This document shows positions 28,411 through 37,450 of a stretch of 64,000 nt of DNA, one piece after another (positions within the stretch are counted from its first letter, which is position 1; the number at the start of each line of letters is the position of its first letter). The stretch is from an uncultured Tolumonas sp. (lineage in GTDB: Bacteria; Pseudomonadota; Gammaproteobacteria; Enterobacterales; Aeromonadaceae), in the NCBI RefSeq assembly GCF_963678185.1, contig NZ_OY782757.1:248001-312000 (forward strand), read 5' to 3'. Made by a program: the position numbers and the translations under genes. Under the pieces are notes generated by a model that was not told the origin of the DNA, ran no database searches, and saw only the letters and a list, made by a program, of their open reading frames with translations.

Positions 28411-30153
28411 TTATGTGCTCCTTTCTGCGTGCTGAGAGATATGAACGCTGTCATCAACTATTTCTGCAGATAAATGGGCCTCAATTTCGTCACGGAAATA
28501 TTCATTGATCGCCAGCAATATTTTCGGGCTGGATTGACCAAGGCCACAACGCGATGTCAGTTGAATTGTTTTACTGAGGCTAAGTAATTCATCCCAATAG
28601 CAACGCGAACATTGCCCATTTAGCAAAGCCCTGACACCGTTAAGCAAAACCACATTGCCATCACGACATGGCGTGCATTGTCCGCATGATTCATCGACAA
28701 AAAATTCCAGATAATTTTCTGCTACTTCGATAAGATCTCGAGCGAAGTTATAGATAATGACGGAACTGCCAGGGCCAAGATCTTCGTAAGCTAATTGGCG
28801 GCTAAAGGCTGTGTAGGGTACTAATCTTCCAGAATATCCGCCGATCTGAACGGCTTTGGCATTTTTTCCGCCCACAAGAGCTAACAGTTCAGAAACACTA
28901 GCCCCCCAAGGTAATTCATACAGGCCTGGTCGTGAACAATCACCAGAGACGCTGAACAGTTTAAAACCTTTAGAACGCGGTGTTCCTATGCCGGAAAACC
29001 ATGCGGCACCTTGTTCAAAAATAACGCTGGCTGTTGCCAAGGTTTCGACATTGTTTAATGCAGTTGGCTGGTTGTGGAGGCCAATTTCAACGGGGTAGGG
29101 CGGGCGGTTCCGAGGTTCGCCACGATTTCCCTCTAATGATTCTATGAGTGCGGTTTCTTCGCCACAAATATAGGCACCAGCACCCATCTGGATACAGATG
29201 TCGAAATCAAAAGCATTTTTACCCAGAATATTTTGACCTAATAATCCGCTCTCATACCTGTTTTGTAATACCTGTTGCAGGTGCGGCTGAAGATACGCAT
29301 ATTCTGCGCGCAGATAAATAATACCTTGTCGGGCACCAATAGCGTAAGCCGCTATAGTCATACCTTCAAAGACCAAATCGGCGAATTTAGTAAGAATGAC
29401 GCGATCTTTGAAGGTGCCGGGTTCTCCCTCGTCAGCATTACAAATCACATATTTCATGTCGCCTTTAGCGTCAGCTGCCATCTGCCATTTAAGCCCGGTT
29501 GGAAAACCCGCACCGCCGCGGCCACACAAACCGGCATTGGTGATTTCCTCGATGACTTGCTTAGGCGTCATGCCCAACGCATTTTTTATTCCTGCGTTGG
29601 TGTGATGATGCGCATAAGTGAGAGCGTTAGTTACAGTAGGCGTAAAGTCGCTGGCGATGGTTCGATGCGTTGCTGTTACTTTGATACATTGTTGGATAAT
29701 TGGTTGAATTTTGTTTGGTGTCAGATTGGAAAATACCGCCTCGTTGATCATCATGGCGGGAGCTTGATCATCCATGCCAAGACAACTGATCCATTGCAAA
29801 GAAAACATCCCATCCGCGGTCGTTTCGCCAAATTTGATACCAAGCAATTCTTCTAGCTGTTGGGCAACGAGTTTTGCTCCTTTCATCATTGCGTTGATAT
29901 CGCGGCTGATGCGGATAATGAATTTACCTTGTGGCTTGGTGTTCAGAAAACGGTAGAAAGTAGCAACGCTATATACCTTTGATGCGGGAATACCCAATAA
30001 CTCACCGACACAGTGCATAGCAAATTCGGAAAGATAGCCATATTCTGTTTGAATCGCCAAAAGTATAGACAGTAACGCGGAACGCTCGTTGGCGTGCTTT
30101 TCCACTAGCGCTGAGATATACGCCTGTACTTTTGCCTGTTCAGTTAACAACAT
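28411..30153 (-). CDS. NuoE-NuoF fusion, diaphorase subunit of the [FeFe] hydrogenase
   Basis: 580-residue NADH- and FMN-binding partner of HydA. Residues 1-150 are a NuoE-like thioredoxin fold; 170-570 are NuoF: GRGGAGFPTGLKW, CNADEGEPGTFKDR, GAGAYICGEETALIESLEGNRGEPRNRPPYP and the [4Fe-4S] motif ESCGQCTPC with a later Cys (SRCGLGQ). In the NuoE part three of the four [2Fe-2S] cysteines are replaced (Ser83, Ala88, Asp128; only Cys124 remains), so that cluster is probably absent. The C-terminal ferredoxin domain of bifurcating HydB is not present. Stop and next start are directly adjacent to HydA, showing translational coupling. Confidence 0.9.
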   Translation of the reverse strand: MLLTEQAKVQAYISALVEKHANERSALLSILLAIQTEYGYLSEFAMHCVGELLGIPASKVYSVATFYRFLNTKPQGKFIIRISRDINAMMKGAKLVAQQLEELLGIKFGETTADGMFSLQWISCLGMDDQAPAMMINEAVFSNLTPNKIQPIIQQCIKVTATHRTIASDFTPTVTNALTYAHHHTNAGIKNALGMTPKQVIEEITNAGLCGRGGAGFPTGLKWQMAADAKGDMKYVICNADEGEPGTFKDRVILTKFADLVFEGMTIAAYAIGARQGIIYLRAEYAYLQPHLQQVLQNRYESGLLGQNILGKNAFDFDICIQMGAGAYICGEETALIESLEGNRGEPRNRPPYPVEIGLHNQPTALNNVETLATASVIFEQGAAWFSGIGTPRSKGFKLFSVSGDCSRPGLYELPWGASVSELLALVGGKNAKAVQIGGYSGRLVPYTAFSRQLAYEDLGPGSSVIIYNFARDLIEVAENYLEFFVDESCGQCTPCRDGNVVLLNGVRALLNGQCSRCYWDELLSLSKTIQLTSRCGLGQSSPKILLAINEYFRDEIEAHLSAEIVDDSVHISQHAERST

Positions 30154-30427
30154 ATCTCTGCTTCCTCCATCCCCATGCCTAAATTTATTAGACTGGCACA
30201 GGGCTGTATTTATATATTCAGCGTTACTGCTCGGTCGTTGTTTGCGTTATCGCTTTGATCTCTCTTCATTGATCATAGCTAGTTTGGATATGGCGAGAGT
30301 CTGAAGTTAAAAATTAATTTACACACTGCCGCGAGTTTTACTCATCTAGGGATATTTAATGAAAAATTAATATCTTAAATATATATTCCTCAGTTAAATC
30401 GCTTATCCCTTTGTCAGAGAATACGCT

Positions 30428-31003
30428 ATGTCAGATGATTTTCACGTTCACGGCCCGCATGACCATGAAGTAGAACATGTTAGTCATCACAACAGTTCGC
30501 ATTCATTTGCGAATCAAATTGCCGTAACGACGGCTATTTTAGCCACTATTGGTGCTATCTATTCCTATATGGGCGGTGCTACGCAAGCAAACGCCATGCT
30601 CTATAAAAATAATGCTGCGATTGCAAAAACAGAGGCATCCGATCAGTGGAATTATTATCAGGCAAAAAATAACCGGCAAAATTTGAATCTACTGGCGTTA
30701 GATCTATTGCCAGAAAATAAACGTGGCAGTTATGGAAAAATGGCTGGTCGTTATGAGCAAGAAAAAGAAGAGATAAAAGCCAAAGCAGAAGCGTTGGAAA
30801 AGGAATCTGTGGAATGGAATCACCGTAGTGATGAACAAATGCACCTGCATCATCGCTGGGCACAAGCAACGACTGTGATACAGGTCGCTATTTCTATGGC
30901 TGCGATCTCGTTACTTACCCGAAAACGTTGGTTAGAATGGCTGATGTGGGGATTATCCGGTGTCGGTATTGTTTCCGGGATCTTCGCAATATTGCAAATC
31001 TAA
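30428..31003 (+). CDS. DUF4337 membrane protein
   Basis: 191 residues. His-rich N-terminus (HVHGPHDHEVEHVSHHNSSH), one helix near 32-50, a charged region with NAAIAKTEASDQWNYYQAKNNRQ, coiled coil EQEKEEIKAKAEALEKES, then a second hydrophobic pair near the C-terminus (VIQVAISMAAISLL, WGLSGVGIVSGIFAIL). The KTEASDQWNYYQAK segment is the DUF4337 mark; function unknown. Divergent from the hydrogenase operon across 274 bases. Confidence 0.85.
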   Translation: MSDDFHVHGPHDHEVEHVSHHNSSHSFANQIAVTTAILATIGAIYSYMGGATQANAMLYKNNAAIAKTEASDQWNYYQAKNNRQNLNLLALDLLPENKRGSYGKMAGRYEQEKEEIKAKAEALEKESVEWNHRSDEQMHLHHRWAQATTVIQVAISMAAISLLTRKRWLEWLMWGLSGVGIVSGIFAILQI

Positions 31004-31061
31004 GGGGATGGATTCGATAAAGTCTTAGCTTAGTGATAAGGGCCGTTCGAAGGAAATAGCA

Positions 31062-31529
31062 TTGGATAAACCTCAAAATACGATCTTTACCCTGCTCATG
31101 CTGCTAACACCGATCATGGCTTGTGCTGAAAGTTCTTTTTCAAATGACACTGCATTTGGTTTCAACGAAAGCTGGCGAAATAATACGCAAGATATCTTCC
31201 GGTCTTATCAAGAAAAAAACAGACTCGATAGTCCCTCTTTATTTGAAAGCGTAGTAAAGGATAAACCCCTCAATTTTGAAAATGCAGCAATACAAAGCGG
31301 GCAGTTCAATTTTGATTATCCGGAAATACTTGATTCGCCGTTAAACGATTATATCTCTGAAAAGAATCAGCCTTATTCTTTTCAGAATTCACGGGTATAT
31401 AAGCTGATACCAAAAGATCTAGTACCCTATTTGGGATTACGGATGAAATATAACGTTACGTCTAGATTTGGTTTGGTCAACGATATAACCCCCAAGAATA
31501 TTTTTTATGGCCTGACGTATACCTATTAA
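31062..31529 (+). CDS. Secreted or periplasmic protein of unknown function
   Basis: 155 residues from a TTG start supported by AAGGA eight bases upstream. A signal peptide (MDKPQNTIFTLLMLLTPIMACA) is followed by a polar stretch without cysteines after it, and an end rich in aromatic residues (VPYLGLRMKYNV, IFYGLTYTY) that could be a beta-strand terminal to an outer-membrane barrel. No family recognised. It follows the DUF4337 gene by 58 bases and may be co-transcribed. Confidence 0.6.
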   Translation: MDKPQNTIFTLLMLLTPIMACAESSFSNDTAFGFNESWRNNTQDIFRSYQEKNRLDSPSLFESVVKDKPLNFENAAIQSGQFNFDYPEILDSPLNDYISEKNQPYSFQNSRVYKLIPKDLVPYLGLRMKYNVTSRFGLVNDITPKNIFYGLTYTY

Positions 31530-31567
31530 GTTATTCCCAACTTCATCGCTGATCTACATATAAAAAA

Positions 31568-31585
31568 GAGGAGCATAAGCTCCTC
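31568..31585 (-). terminator. Terminator of the nitroreductase gene
   Basis: GAGGAGC-ATAA-GCTCCTC, seven paired bases, followed on the minus strand by TTTTTTA. It lies 21 bases past the nitroreductase stop and also behind the secreted-protein gene. Confidence 0.85.
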
Positions 31586-31606
31586 CATTACGATGTTATT
31601 GAGAGA

Positions 31607-32245
31607 TTATTTCATCTCAATAACAAATTGTTCTTTTGTCCGGCGCACTTTCTTTAGATTAACCAGCCAATCGCCTTCGGTAGCTCGGTATCCAAGAGGA
31701 AGCAGAATGACAGAACGCAATCCTAGTTTGCTCAAACCGAGTATTTCGTCGACTTTAGCAGGGTCAAAACCTTCCATCGGCGTACAATCAACTTTTACTT
31801 CCGCAGCTGCGATGAGTGCGGTTCCTAAACCGATATAAGCTTGGCGTGCGGCATGTTGATAGTTGGTTTCTGCATCACGTTGCGTGTAGTTAGCCAGCAA
31901 CATATTGCGATAATTTTCCCAGCCTTCGTTTTTAAAACCACGTTCTTCATTTACTAGATCGAACATCATATTGATCCGTTCGGCGGTGTAATTATCCCAA
32001 GCAGCAAAAACCAACAAATGTGAGCTATCGATGATTTGGCTTTGTTCCCAGGCATGAGGCTGAATCTGCGCTTTCAATTCCGGGTTGGTCACAACAATAA
32101 CTTGGTAAGGCTGCAAGCCACTAGAGCTGGCAGTCAGACGAATTGCTTCCAGAATGAAATCTACTTTTTCATCTTCTACTGGCAAAGAAGAATCCATTTT
32201 TTTAGTTGCGTAACGCCACTCTAAATCTTTCAATAAATTAGCCAT
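31607..32245 (-). CDS. NAD(P)H-dependent nitroreductase family oxidoreductase (NfsB-like)
   Basis: FMN enzyme that reduces nitroaromatics or quinones. 212 residues from the ATG at 32245 (MANLLKDLEWRYATKKMD), which has GGAAGGA upstream; the longer frame to 32281 lacks such support. FMN-binding segments are visible: RYATKKMDSSLP, ASSSGLQPYQVIVV, and near the end GLRSVILLPLGYRATEGDWL. NfsB/FRase-I-like in length and order. Single gene between a terminator and mltB. Confidence 0.88.
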   Translation of the reverse strand: MANLLKDLEWRYATKKMDSSLPVEDEKVDFILEAIRLTASSSGLQPYQVIVVTNPELKAQIQPHAWEQSQIIDSSHLLVFAAWDNYTAERINMMFDLVNEERGFKNEGWENYRNMLLANYTQRDAETNYQHAARQAYIGLGTALIAAAEVKVDCTPMEGFDPAKVDEILGLSKLGLRSVILLPLGYRATEGDWLVNLKKVRRTKEQFVIEMK

Positions 32246-32328
32246 TCTATCCTTCCGTTCTTTTGTAGTAAGGGGAGTCAATCAGCCACATAATCTCCCC
32301 CTAAACAGTAAGAAGCAATCGCCCTCAT

Positions 32329-32346
32329 CACAACAATTGTGTTGTG
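32329..32346 (-). terminator. Weak hairpin after mltB
   Basis: CACAACA (32329-32335) pairs with TGTTGTG (32340-32346), directly beyond the mltB stop on the minus strand; low GC and no strong T run. Confidence 0.4.
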
Positions 32347-32348
32347 TC

Positions 32349-33470
32349 TCAGTAACTACTAGCTACGCGAGTTGGTGTATTCGATTCCTCAACGGCGTGT
32401 TTGACGGCTTCACCCAACTGCCAGACGGCCATGGAGTAGTGCACGCTCTTGTTGTAGCGCGTGATGGTGTAGAAGTTAGACAATCCGTACCAATATTCGT
32501 AATTTTTACCTACATCTAGACGCAATACGCTCGCTTCAGTATGTGTGCCGAGGCTCTTAGTTGGTTTCAGACCTGCGGCTGTCAAAGCCTGTACCGGATA
32601 GCGATTTTCAAACCCGTATTTGAGGCCTAAAGCCTGACCATTACCACGAATGGCGATAGCATCACCTGGCGTCCAGCCATTTGCCTGGAAGTAATGGGCA
32701 ACACTACCTATTGCATCTTCTGGATCCCACAAATTGATATGGCCGTCGTGGTTGAAATCGACTGCAAACGATTTATAGGACGACGGCATGAATTGGCAAT
32801 ACCCCATGGCGCCTGCAAATGAACCGCGCAGCTCATGTGCATCAACGTGCTCATCACGCGCCATCAGCAGGAAGGTTTCCAGCTCACGGCTGAAATATTC
32901 CGAACGACGAGGATAATCAAAGGAAAGAGTAGCCAGTGCATCAAGCAGGCGTGTTTTTCCGATCACTCGGCCCCAGCGGGTTTCGACGCCAATGATACCT
33001 ACAATAATTTCCGGCGGTACGCCGTATAGTTGATAGGCTCGATCGAGTGCTGCTGCATGTTGTTGCCAGAAAGCGACACCATTCTTGATATTATCCGGTG
33101 TAATGAATTGCTTACGGTAACGTAACCAAGCACCGGTTGGACCAGACGGGCGCGAACTGGGTGTCGGTGCCTGACGGTCCATTAAACTGATCACTGAATC
33201 TAAACGTTTGGCATGGCTAATCCAGTATTCAAGCTGACTGCGGTCATACTGGTGTTTGTCCACCATATAATCGATAAAACGACGTGCATTTTCGTTGTGC
33301 GCAAAATCGCCGCCAGTAAGTGCTGCGCCATCAGACTGATTGTCTGAATGTGGAGCGGTCATTGTGACATTGTTGCTGTTCTGAGAAGAGGATTGGTTGG
33401 TGTCGCTATCATGACTGCTACAGGCTGACAGGAGAGGGATCAGAGCTAATAAAGGAATTAAAGTGCGCAT
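32349..33470 (-). CDS. mltB: Membrane-bound lytic murein transglycosylase B
   Basis: Outer-membrane lipoprotein that cleaves peptidoglycan glycan strands with formation of 1,6-anhydro-MurNAc. 373 residues from the ATG at 33470; lipobox LLSAC (Cys17). After a Ser/Asn-rich linker comes the MltB/SltB core: FIDYMVDKHQYDRSQLEYW, IIVGIIGVETRWGRVIGKTRLLDALATLSFDYPRRSEYF (catalytic Glu in VETRWG), GAMGYCQFMPSSYKSFAVDFNHDGHINLWD and DAIGSVAHYFQANGW. A longer frame to 33542 would bury the signal peptide and is rejected. Confidence 0.93.
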   Translation of the reverse strand: MRTLIPLLALIPLLSACSSHDSDTNQSSSQNSNNVTMTAPHSDNQSDGAALTGGDFAHNENARRFIDYMVDKHQYDRSQLEYWISHAKRLDSVISLMDRQAPTPSSRPSGPTGAWLRYRKQFITPDNIKNGVAFWQQHAAALDRAYQLYGVPPEIIVGIIGVETRWGRVIGKTRLLDALATLSFDYPRRSEYFSRELETFLLMARDEHVDAHELRGSFAGAMGYCQFMPSSYKSFAVDFNHDGHINLWDPEDAIGSVAHYFQANGWTPGDAIAIRGNGQALGLKYGFENRYPVQALTAAGLKPTKSLGTHTEASVLRLDVGKNYEYWYGLSNFYTITRYNKSVHYSMAVWQLGEAVKHAVEESNTPTRVASSY

Positions 33471-33736
33471 GGATTTTCCGTATCTCCGGTGTGAAAACTG
33501 AATAAGGCGCCCTGTCCTTACCGGTTGGGACTGATGCCACAAGACAGGGATCGAGACTTTACCGCCGAAAGCGGATCAATGGAATGTTTATACGTATTTT
33601 CTGCGGAATGGTCATGTCTTTGCTTCATCGAATGCTCCGCCTCACTAAAGCCATAAATGCCGCTTGTTATAGAAAAGATCGCTTATGTGATATGGTTTGA
33701 CATCAATTTTATGGTTATCAACTCAAAGGATGCAGC

Positions 33737-34723
33737 ATGAAAATTGGAATCGTAGGTTCAGGTAATATTGTCAGAACATGCCTTGACGCCATTGCTCAGA
33801 TCCCATCGATCTCATGTGAAGCGGTAGTTGTGCGGGAAAGTAGCCGGGCCAAAGGCGAATCCTTAATTCAAGAGTTCGGCATCAATAAACTTTATACCGA
33901 CTATGCTGCTTTTTTGGCTGATCCGACTATTGATATTGTTTACATCGGTATCACTAATAACCTGCATTATGAATATGCGCTTACCGCACTGAATGCTAAA
34001 AAGCATGTGATTTGTGAAAAACCATTTACCTCTAATTATGCTGAGTTGTTAACTTTGTCAGAGTTGGCAAGGAATAATAACTTATTCTTGTTTGAGGCGA
34101 TCACCACTTTATATTCGCCTAATGTTCAATTTATACAAGAAAATATCAGCAAGCTTGGTGAGATAAAATTAGTGCAATGTAATTATTCTCAATACTCCAG
34201 CCGTTATTCACAATATTTGGCTGGTACGGTATTGCCAGCGTTCGACCCGGCCATGTCTGGGGGGGCGCTTTATGATATCAATATCTATAATTTGCACTTC
34301 ACCTGTGCGCTGTTTGGTGCGCCACTGTCTGTTGCGTATCATGCCAACATCGGGTTTAACGGCATTGATACTTCTGGTGTGCTACTGTTAACTTACACCG
34401 ATTTTATTGCTGTTTGTTGTGGTGCTAAAGATTCGCAAAGCCCTAGTTATGCAACAGTGCAAGGAACAAAAGGTTATTTAAAGCTAACTAGTGCGCCAAA
34501 TACGGCCAGGTCGGTGGAATGTTGTTTCGATAATGAGTTATCGATAGTTGATAACAATAAATATGAAAATCATATGGTCTATGAGTTTATGAATTTCGAA
34601 GCCATGCTCATGCAAAAAGATTATGCCCGTTGTTATAAAAACCTAGATCATTCTTTAATTGTTTTAAATGTATTGAATGAAGCCAGAAAACAGGCGGGTA
34701 TTCGTTTTCTTTCTGACAATTAA
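33737..34723 (+). CDS. Gfo/Idh/MocA family oxidoreductase
   Basis: NAD(P)-dependent dehydrogenase, substrate unknown. 328 residues. Rossmann fold GIVGSGNIVRTCLDAI at the N-terminus, DIVYIGITNNLHYEYALTALNAKKHVICEKPFT (the conserved EKP) and the C-terminal beta-sheet domain with DPAMSGGALYDINIYNLHFTCALFG. The ATG has AAAGGA upstream. Isolated gene, divergent from mltB; no sugar or inositol genes nearby to suggest the substrate. Confidence 0.9.
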   Translation: MKIGIVGSGNIVRTCLDAIAQIPSISCEAVVVRESSRAKGESLIQEFGINKLYTDYAAFLADPTIDIVYIGITNNLHYEYALTALNAKKHVICEKPFTSNYAELLTLSELARNNNLFLFEAITTLYSPNVQFIQENISKLGEIKLVQCNYSQYSSRYSQYLAGTVLPAFDPAMSGGALYDINIYNLHFTCALFGAPLSVAYHANIGFNGIDTSGVLLLTYTDFIAVCCGAKDSQSPSYATVQGTKGYLKLTSAPNTARSVECCFDNELSIVDNNKYENHMVYEFMNFEAMLMQKDYARCYKNLDHSLIVLNVLNEARKQAGIRFLSDN

Positions 34724-34785
34724 TTATATCCGTATAACGTCGTAGGGTTTAGTTAAAACTGAGGTAAGTTAAACAGCCTTAGTGG

Positions 34786-34818
34786 TTGAGGTGATCGTTT
34801 TATAGCCGATCACCTCAA
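34786..34818. terminator. 12-bp hairpin between convergent genes
   Basis: TTGAGGTGATCG (34786-34797) pairs perfectly with CGATCACCTCAA (34807-34818), loop of nine bases, between the ends of the oxidoreductase gene and mqo. Without a clear T run but the strength and position support a bidirectional terminator. Confidence 0.7.
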
Positions 34819-34833
34819 ATAAAGACATCACTA

Positions 34834-36327
34834 TTAAGGCGCTAACTTCAGTGTCGACAGTGTCTGCTTTCTGACGCTGGCTAATAAATTGGCATCAGTA
34901 ATTAATGATCGGCCATATGATGGGATCATGGTCTTAAGTTTGTCTTGCCAAGCTGCAGATTGCATTTGGTGCGGGAAACAACGTTCCAGTACATCTAACA
35001 TGGTTTTAACGCTCACTGATGCACCAGGGGAGGCACCAAGCAGTGCCGCCAGACTTCCATCTTCAGCAGCTACAATCTCAGTACCAAATTCCAATTTGCC
35101 CCATTTATGATGGCAACGTTTGATAATTTGTACTCGCTTACCTGCGTGAGCTAATGTCCAATCTTCAGTACGTGCATTGGGAATAAACGCCTGCAATGAT
35201 TGCATTCGTTGGCTTTGGTTTTGAAAAACCTCTTTTACCAGATATTTGGTTAAATCAAAATTGTTAGCGCCAGCACCAATCAAACTTTTCAGATTGTTGG
35301 GTCTTACCGATTTGACTAAATCCAAGCGCGAACCATGTTTCAAAAATTTAGTCGTAAACCCGGCATACGGGCCGAATAAAAGACTCATTTTGCCATCGAT
35401 AATTCGGGTATCTAAGTGGGGGACCGACATTGGTGGCGCACCAACAGTAGCGAGGCTATAGACCTTGGCATGATGTTGTTGAATGAGTTCTTGGTTTTGG
35501 CAAATTAACCACTGTCCGCTGACTGGAAATCCGCCATAACCGGCCGCTTCCTCAATGCCTGATTGCTGTAACAGATGCAGAGCTATTCCGCCGGCCCCTA
35601 AGAAGACAAATGGGCTTTCGATCGCTTGTTTAGCAGCTGTATTTCGATTTTTGACTCTGATCGTCCAAGGTTTTTTTGCACCATGTCCACGATGTAAATC
35701 AATAGCCTTAGTATTAGTTAATAATTCAAAATTGGCGTTTTTCTGCAGATAACCCACTAAAGTTCGAGTCAGTGCACCAAAATTCACATCGGCACCATGC
35801 TCAACACGCGTAGCAGCTAAACGAGGCTCTGTCGAACGGCCATTCATCATTAAAGGCATCCAATCAAGCAGAGTCTGGTTGTCTTCACTCCACTGCATTT
35901 CTGCAAACAGATGATGCGATTTCAACAATGAGTATCTGGCTTTGAGGTAATCGATATTATTTTCGCCCCAGACTGCGCTGAGGTGAGGAACCCGATTAAT
36001 GAACGACTTAGACTGAATGTTCTGACTATCGGCATTGACTAAATGCGACCAGAATTGCAAAGAAACTTCAAACGCGGCATTAATTTCTAACGCACGTTGA
36101 ATTTGTACATTGCCGTTTTTGTCGTGAGGGGTGTAGTTCAGTTCACAATAGCCAGCGTGGCCAGTTCCTGCATTGTTCAGTGCGCCAGAACTTTCAAGAG
36201 CGATTTCGGGGAGCTGTTCAACCATACAGATATGCAATGAAGGGTCTAGGCGGTGTATCAACATCGCCAGAGTTGCACTCATGATCCCACCGCCAACTAA
36301 CGTAACATCTGCATGAATTGAAGCCAT
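34834..36327 (-). CDS. mqo: Malate:quinone oxidoreductase
   Basis: FAD enzyme on the inner face of the membrane that oxidises malate to oxaloacetate and reduces quinone, bypassing NAD-malate dehydrogenase. 497 residues with the Rossmann start ADVTLVGGGIMSATLAMLIHRLDP, ESSGALNNAGTGHAGYCELNYTP, GAGGIALHLLQQSGIEEAAGYGGFPVSGQWL, LLFGPYAGFTTKFLKHGSRLDL and the end LGASPGASVSVKTMLDVL. Full length for the family. Confidence 0.95.
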   Translation of the reverse strand: MASIHADVTLVGGGIMSATLAMLIHRLDPSLHICMVEQLPEIALESSGALNNAGTGHAGYCELNYTPHDKNGNVQIQRALEINAAFEVSLQFWSHLVNADSQNIQSKSFINRVPHLSAVWGENNIDYLKARYSLLKSHHLFAEMQWSEDNQTLLDWMPLMMNGRSTEPRLAATRVEHGADVNFGALTRTLVGYLQKNANFELLTNTKAIDLHRGHGAKKPWTIRVKNRNTAAKQAIESPFVFLGAGGIALHLLQQSGIEEAAGYGGFPVSGQWLICQNQELIQQHHAKVYSLATVGAPPMSVPHLDTRIIDGKMSLLFGPYAGFTTKFLKHGSRLDLVKSVRPNNLKSLIGAGANNFDLTKYLVKEVFQNQSQRMQSLQAFIPNARTEDWTLAHAGKRVQIIKRCHHKWGKLEFGTEIVAAEDGSLAALLGASPGASVSVKTMLDVLERCFPHQMQSAAWQDKLKTMIPSYGRSLITDANLLASVRKQTLSTLKLAP

Positions 36328-36811
36328 TAAACAACCCTGTTAAGCATTCCAATGATAAGATGGATTATAAATACATTTTTACTAATATGATATGTGTTGC
36401 TTTTCAGCAATTGGTGACAATAGCTCATTTTTAGCAAAAGTACTTATTCGTCAATGTGATAAAGCTCTGTTCACTCTTTGCATCACTATAGTCTACAGAA
36501 GATATTCGTATAGTGAATTTTGTTAGTTGATGGAGTCGGAGTTACGGTTTAATCACATCTAGCAAAACACTAAGATTTAAAATTAATTAAATCAACAAGT
36601 TAAGGATAACCAGTTTTTAACTGGATGCGGTTTTTAGCATTTCAGAAAATGAGACAACGAAGGATTAAGATAGGGTATTAAAAGGGCTGGAATTTGCATC
36701 TGTCCCTGATTATTCATCAAACTTAAACGAAGAACAGATGCAATAATATCTACGAAAATAATTAAATTAGGGAAATAATTTTAAAAACTTTATGTTATGG
36801 CATTTAAATTG
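36328..36811. other. AT-rich intergenic region between mqo and a small gene
   Basis: 484 bases with no convincing gene on either strand. It should hold the mqo promoter at its left end. A CCAGTT-TTT-AACTGG hairpin lies at 36610-36624, without a T run. Nothing else identified. Confidence 0.5.
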
Positions 36812-37033
36812 TTAATGATTGCTCTGATGATTAGTATCACCCAAGTCGATCTGATTTAATCGCTGTTGTGCTACAGGGTCATTAATACTTTTAATTTGAT
36901 ATTGCTCATTCATCATTTGTTTCATCAAACCACCATTATGATTGCCTGAGTCAGTTTGTTCTTTTGCTGAAATTGAGAATGCGGTAGAAAATGCTAAAGC
37001 CATTAAAGTTGTTTTAATAAATAAATTACTCAT
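36812..37033 (-). CDS. Small secreted protein of unknown function
   Basis: 73 residues: signal peptide MSNLFIKTTLMALAFSTAFSISA, then about 50 residues rich in Gln, Asn, Met and His (NHNGGLMKQMMNEQYQIKS, NHQSNH). No cysteines and no recognised family. GGAGATTTATC precedes the ATG, giving a good ribosome-binding site. It lies 105 bases after the second CusF-like gene, past a hairpin. Met and His content next to a CusF-like protein suggests, weakly, a metal theme. Confidence 0.55.
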   Translation of the reverse strand: MSNLFIKTTLMALAFSTAFSISAKEQTDSGNHNGGLMKQMMNEQYQIKSINDPVAQQRLNQIDLGDTNHQSNH

Positions 37034-37107
37034 GATAAATCTCCAAAAAAGACGGAAAGCGCATGTGACTAATTAATCACATGTATAAATAATGCAAAGA
37101 AGAAACG

Positions 37108-37126
37108 GGTCGGCATGTAGCCGACC
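37108..37126 (-). terminator. Terminator after CusF-like copy 2
   Basis: GGTCGGC-ATGTA-GCCGACC, seven GC-rich pairs, 12 bases beyond the stop codon on the minus strand, followed by CGTTTCTTCTTT. Confidence 0.75.
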
Positions 37127-37138
37127 AAGATTACAAAA

Positions 37139-37450
37139 TCAATAAGCAGTCGGGGTAACAAAGTGCACAGAAGGTTGATAAGCTGATTCAGCAGTGAATG
37201 TAGCGTCTACTTTCTGGCCTGCTTTAATACCAGTAAGAACATTGTCACCATCAACATTGTAAGTGATAGTACGAACTGGCCAGCCTAATTCGGTTACAGC
37301 GTCTTGCGACAAAGTGATTTTGTGGTTGCTTGCATCAACTTGTTGTACCGTGCCATGTGCTCGGTAAGTGTTGATATCGGCTTGGGCGGCAGAAACGGCA
37401 GCTAAAGAAAATGCGGCGACAGCAGCGATGCGAGTTAAAGATGCTTTCAT
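37139..37450 (-). CDS. Periplasmic CusF-like small protein, copy 2
   Basis: 103 residues with a signal peptide ending in AQA and the same barrel as the copy at 18758: TYRAHGTVQQVD, HKITLSQDAVTELGWPVRTITYNVDG, LTGIKAGQKVDATFTA. The Trp of CusF is kept, but both Met positions are changed (Arg and Ile). It ends in HFVTPTAY, shared with copy 3 (HFVTPVSQ) and absent from copy 1. GGAGATTG precedes the ATG. Monocistronic; metal binding by the usual CusF ligands is unlikely. Confidence 0.75.
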   Translation of the reverse strand: MKASLTRIAAVAAFSLAAVSAAQADINTYRAHGTVQQVDASNHKITLSQDAVTELGWPVRTITYNVDGDNVLTGIKAGQKVDATFTAESAYQPSVHFVTPTAY

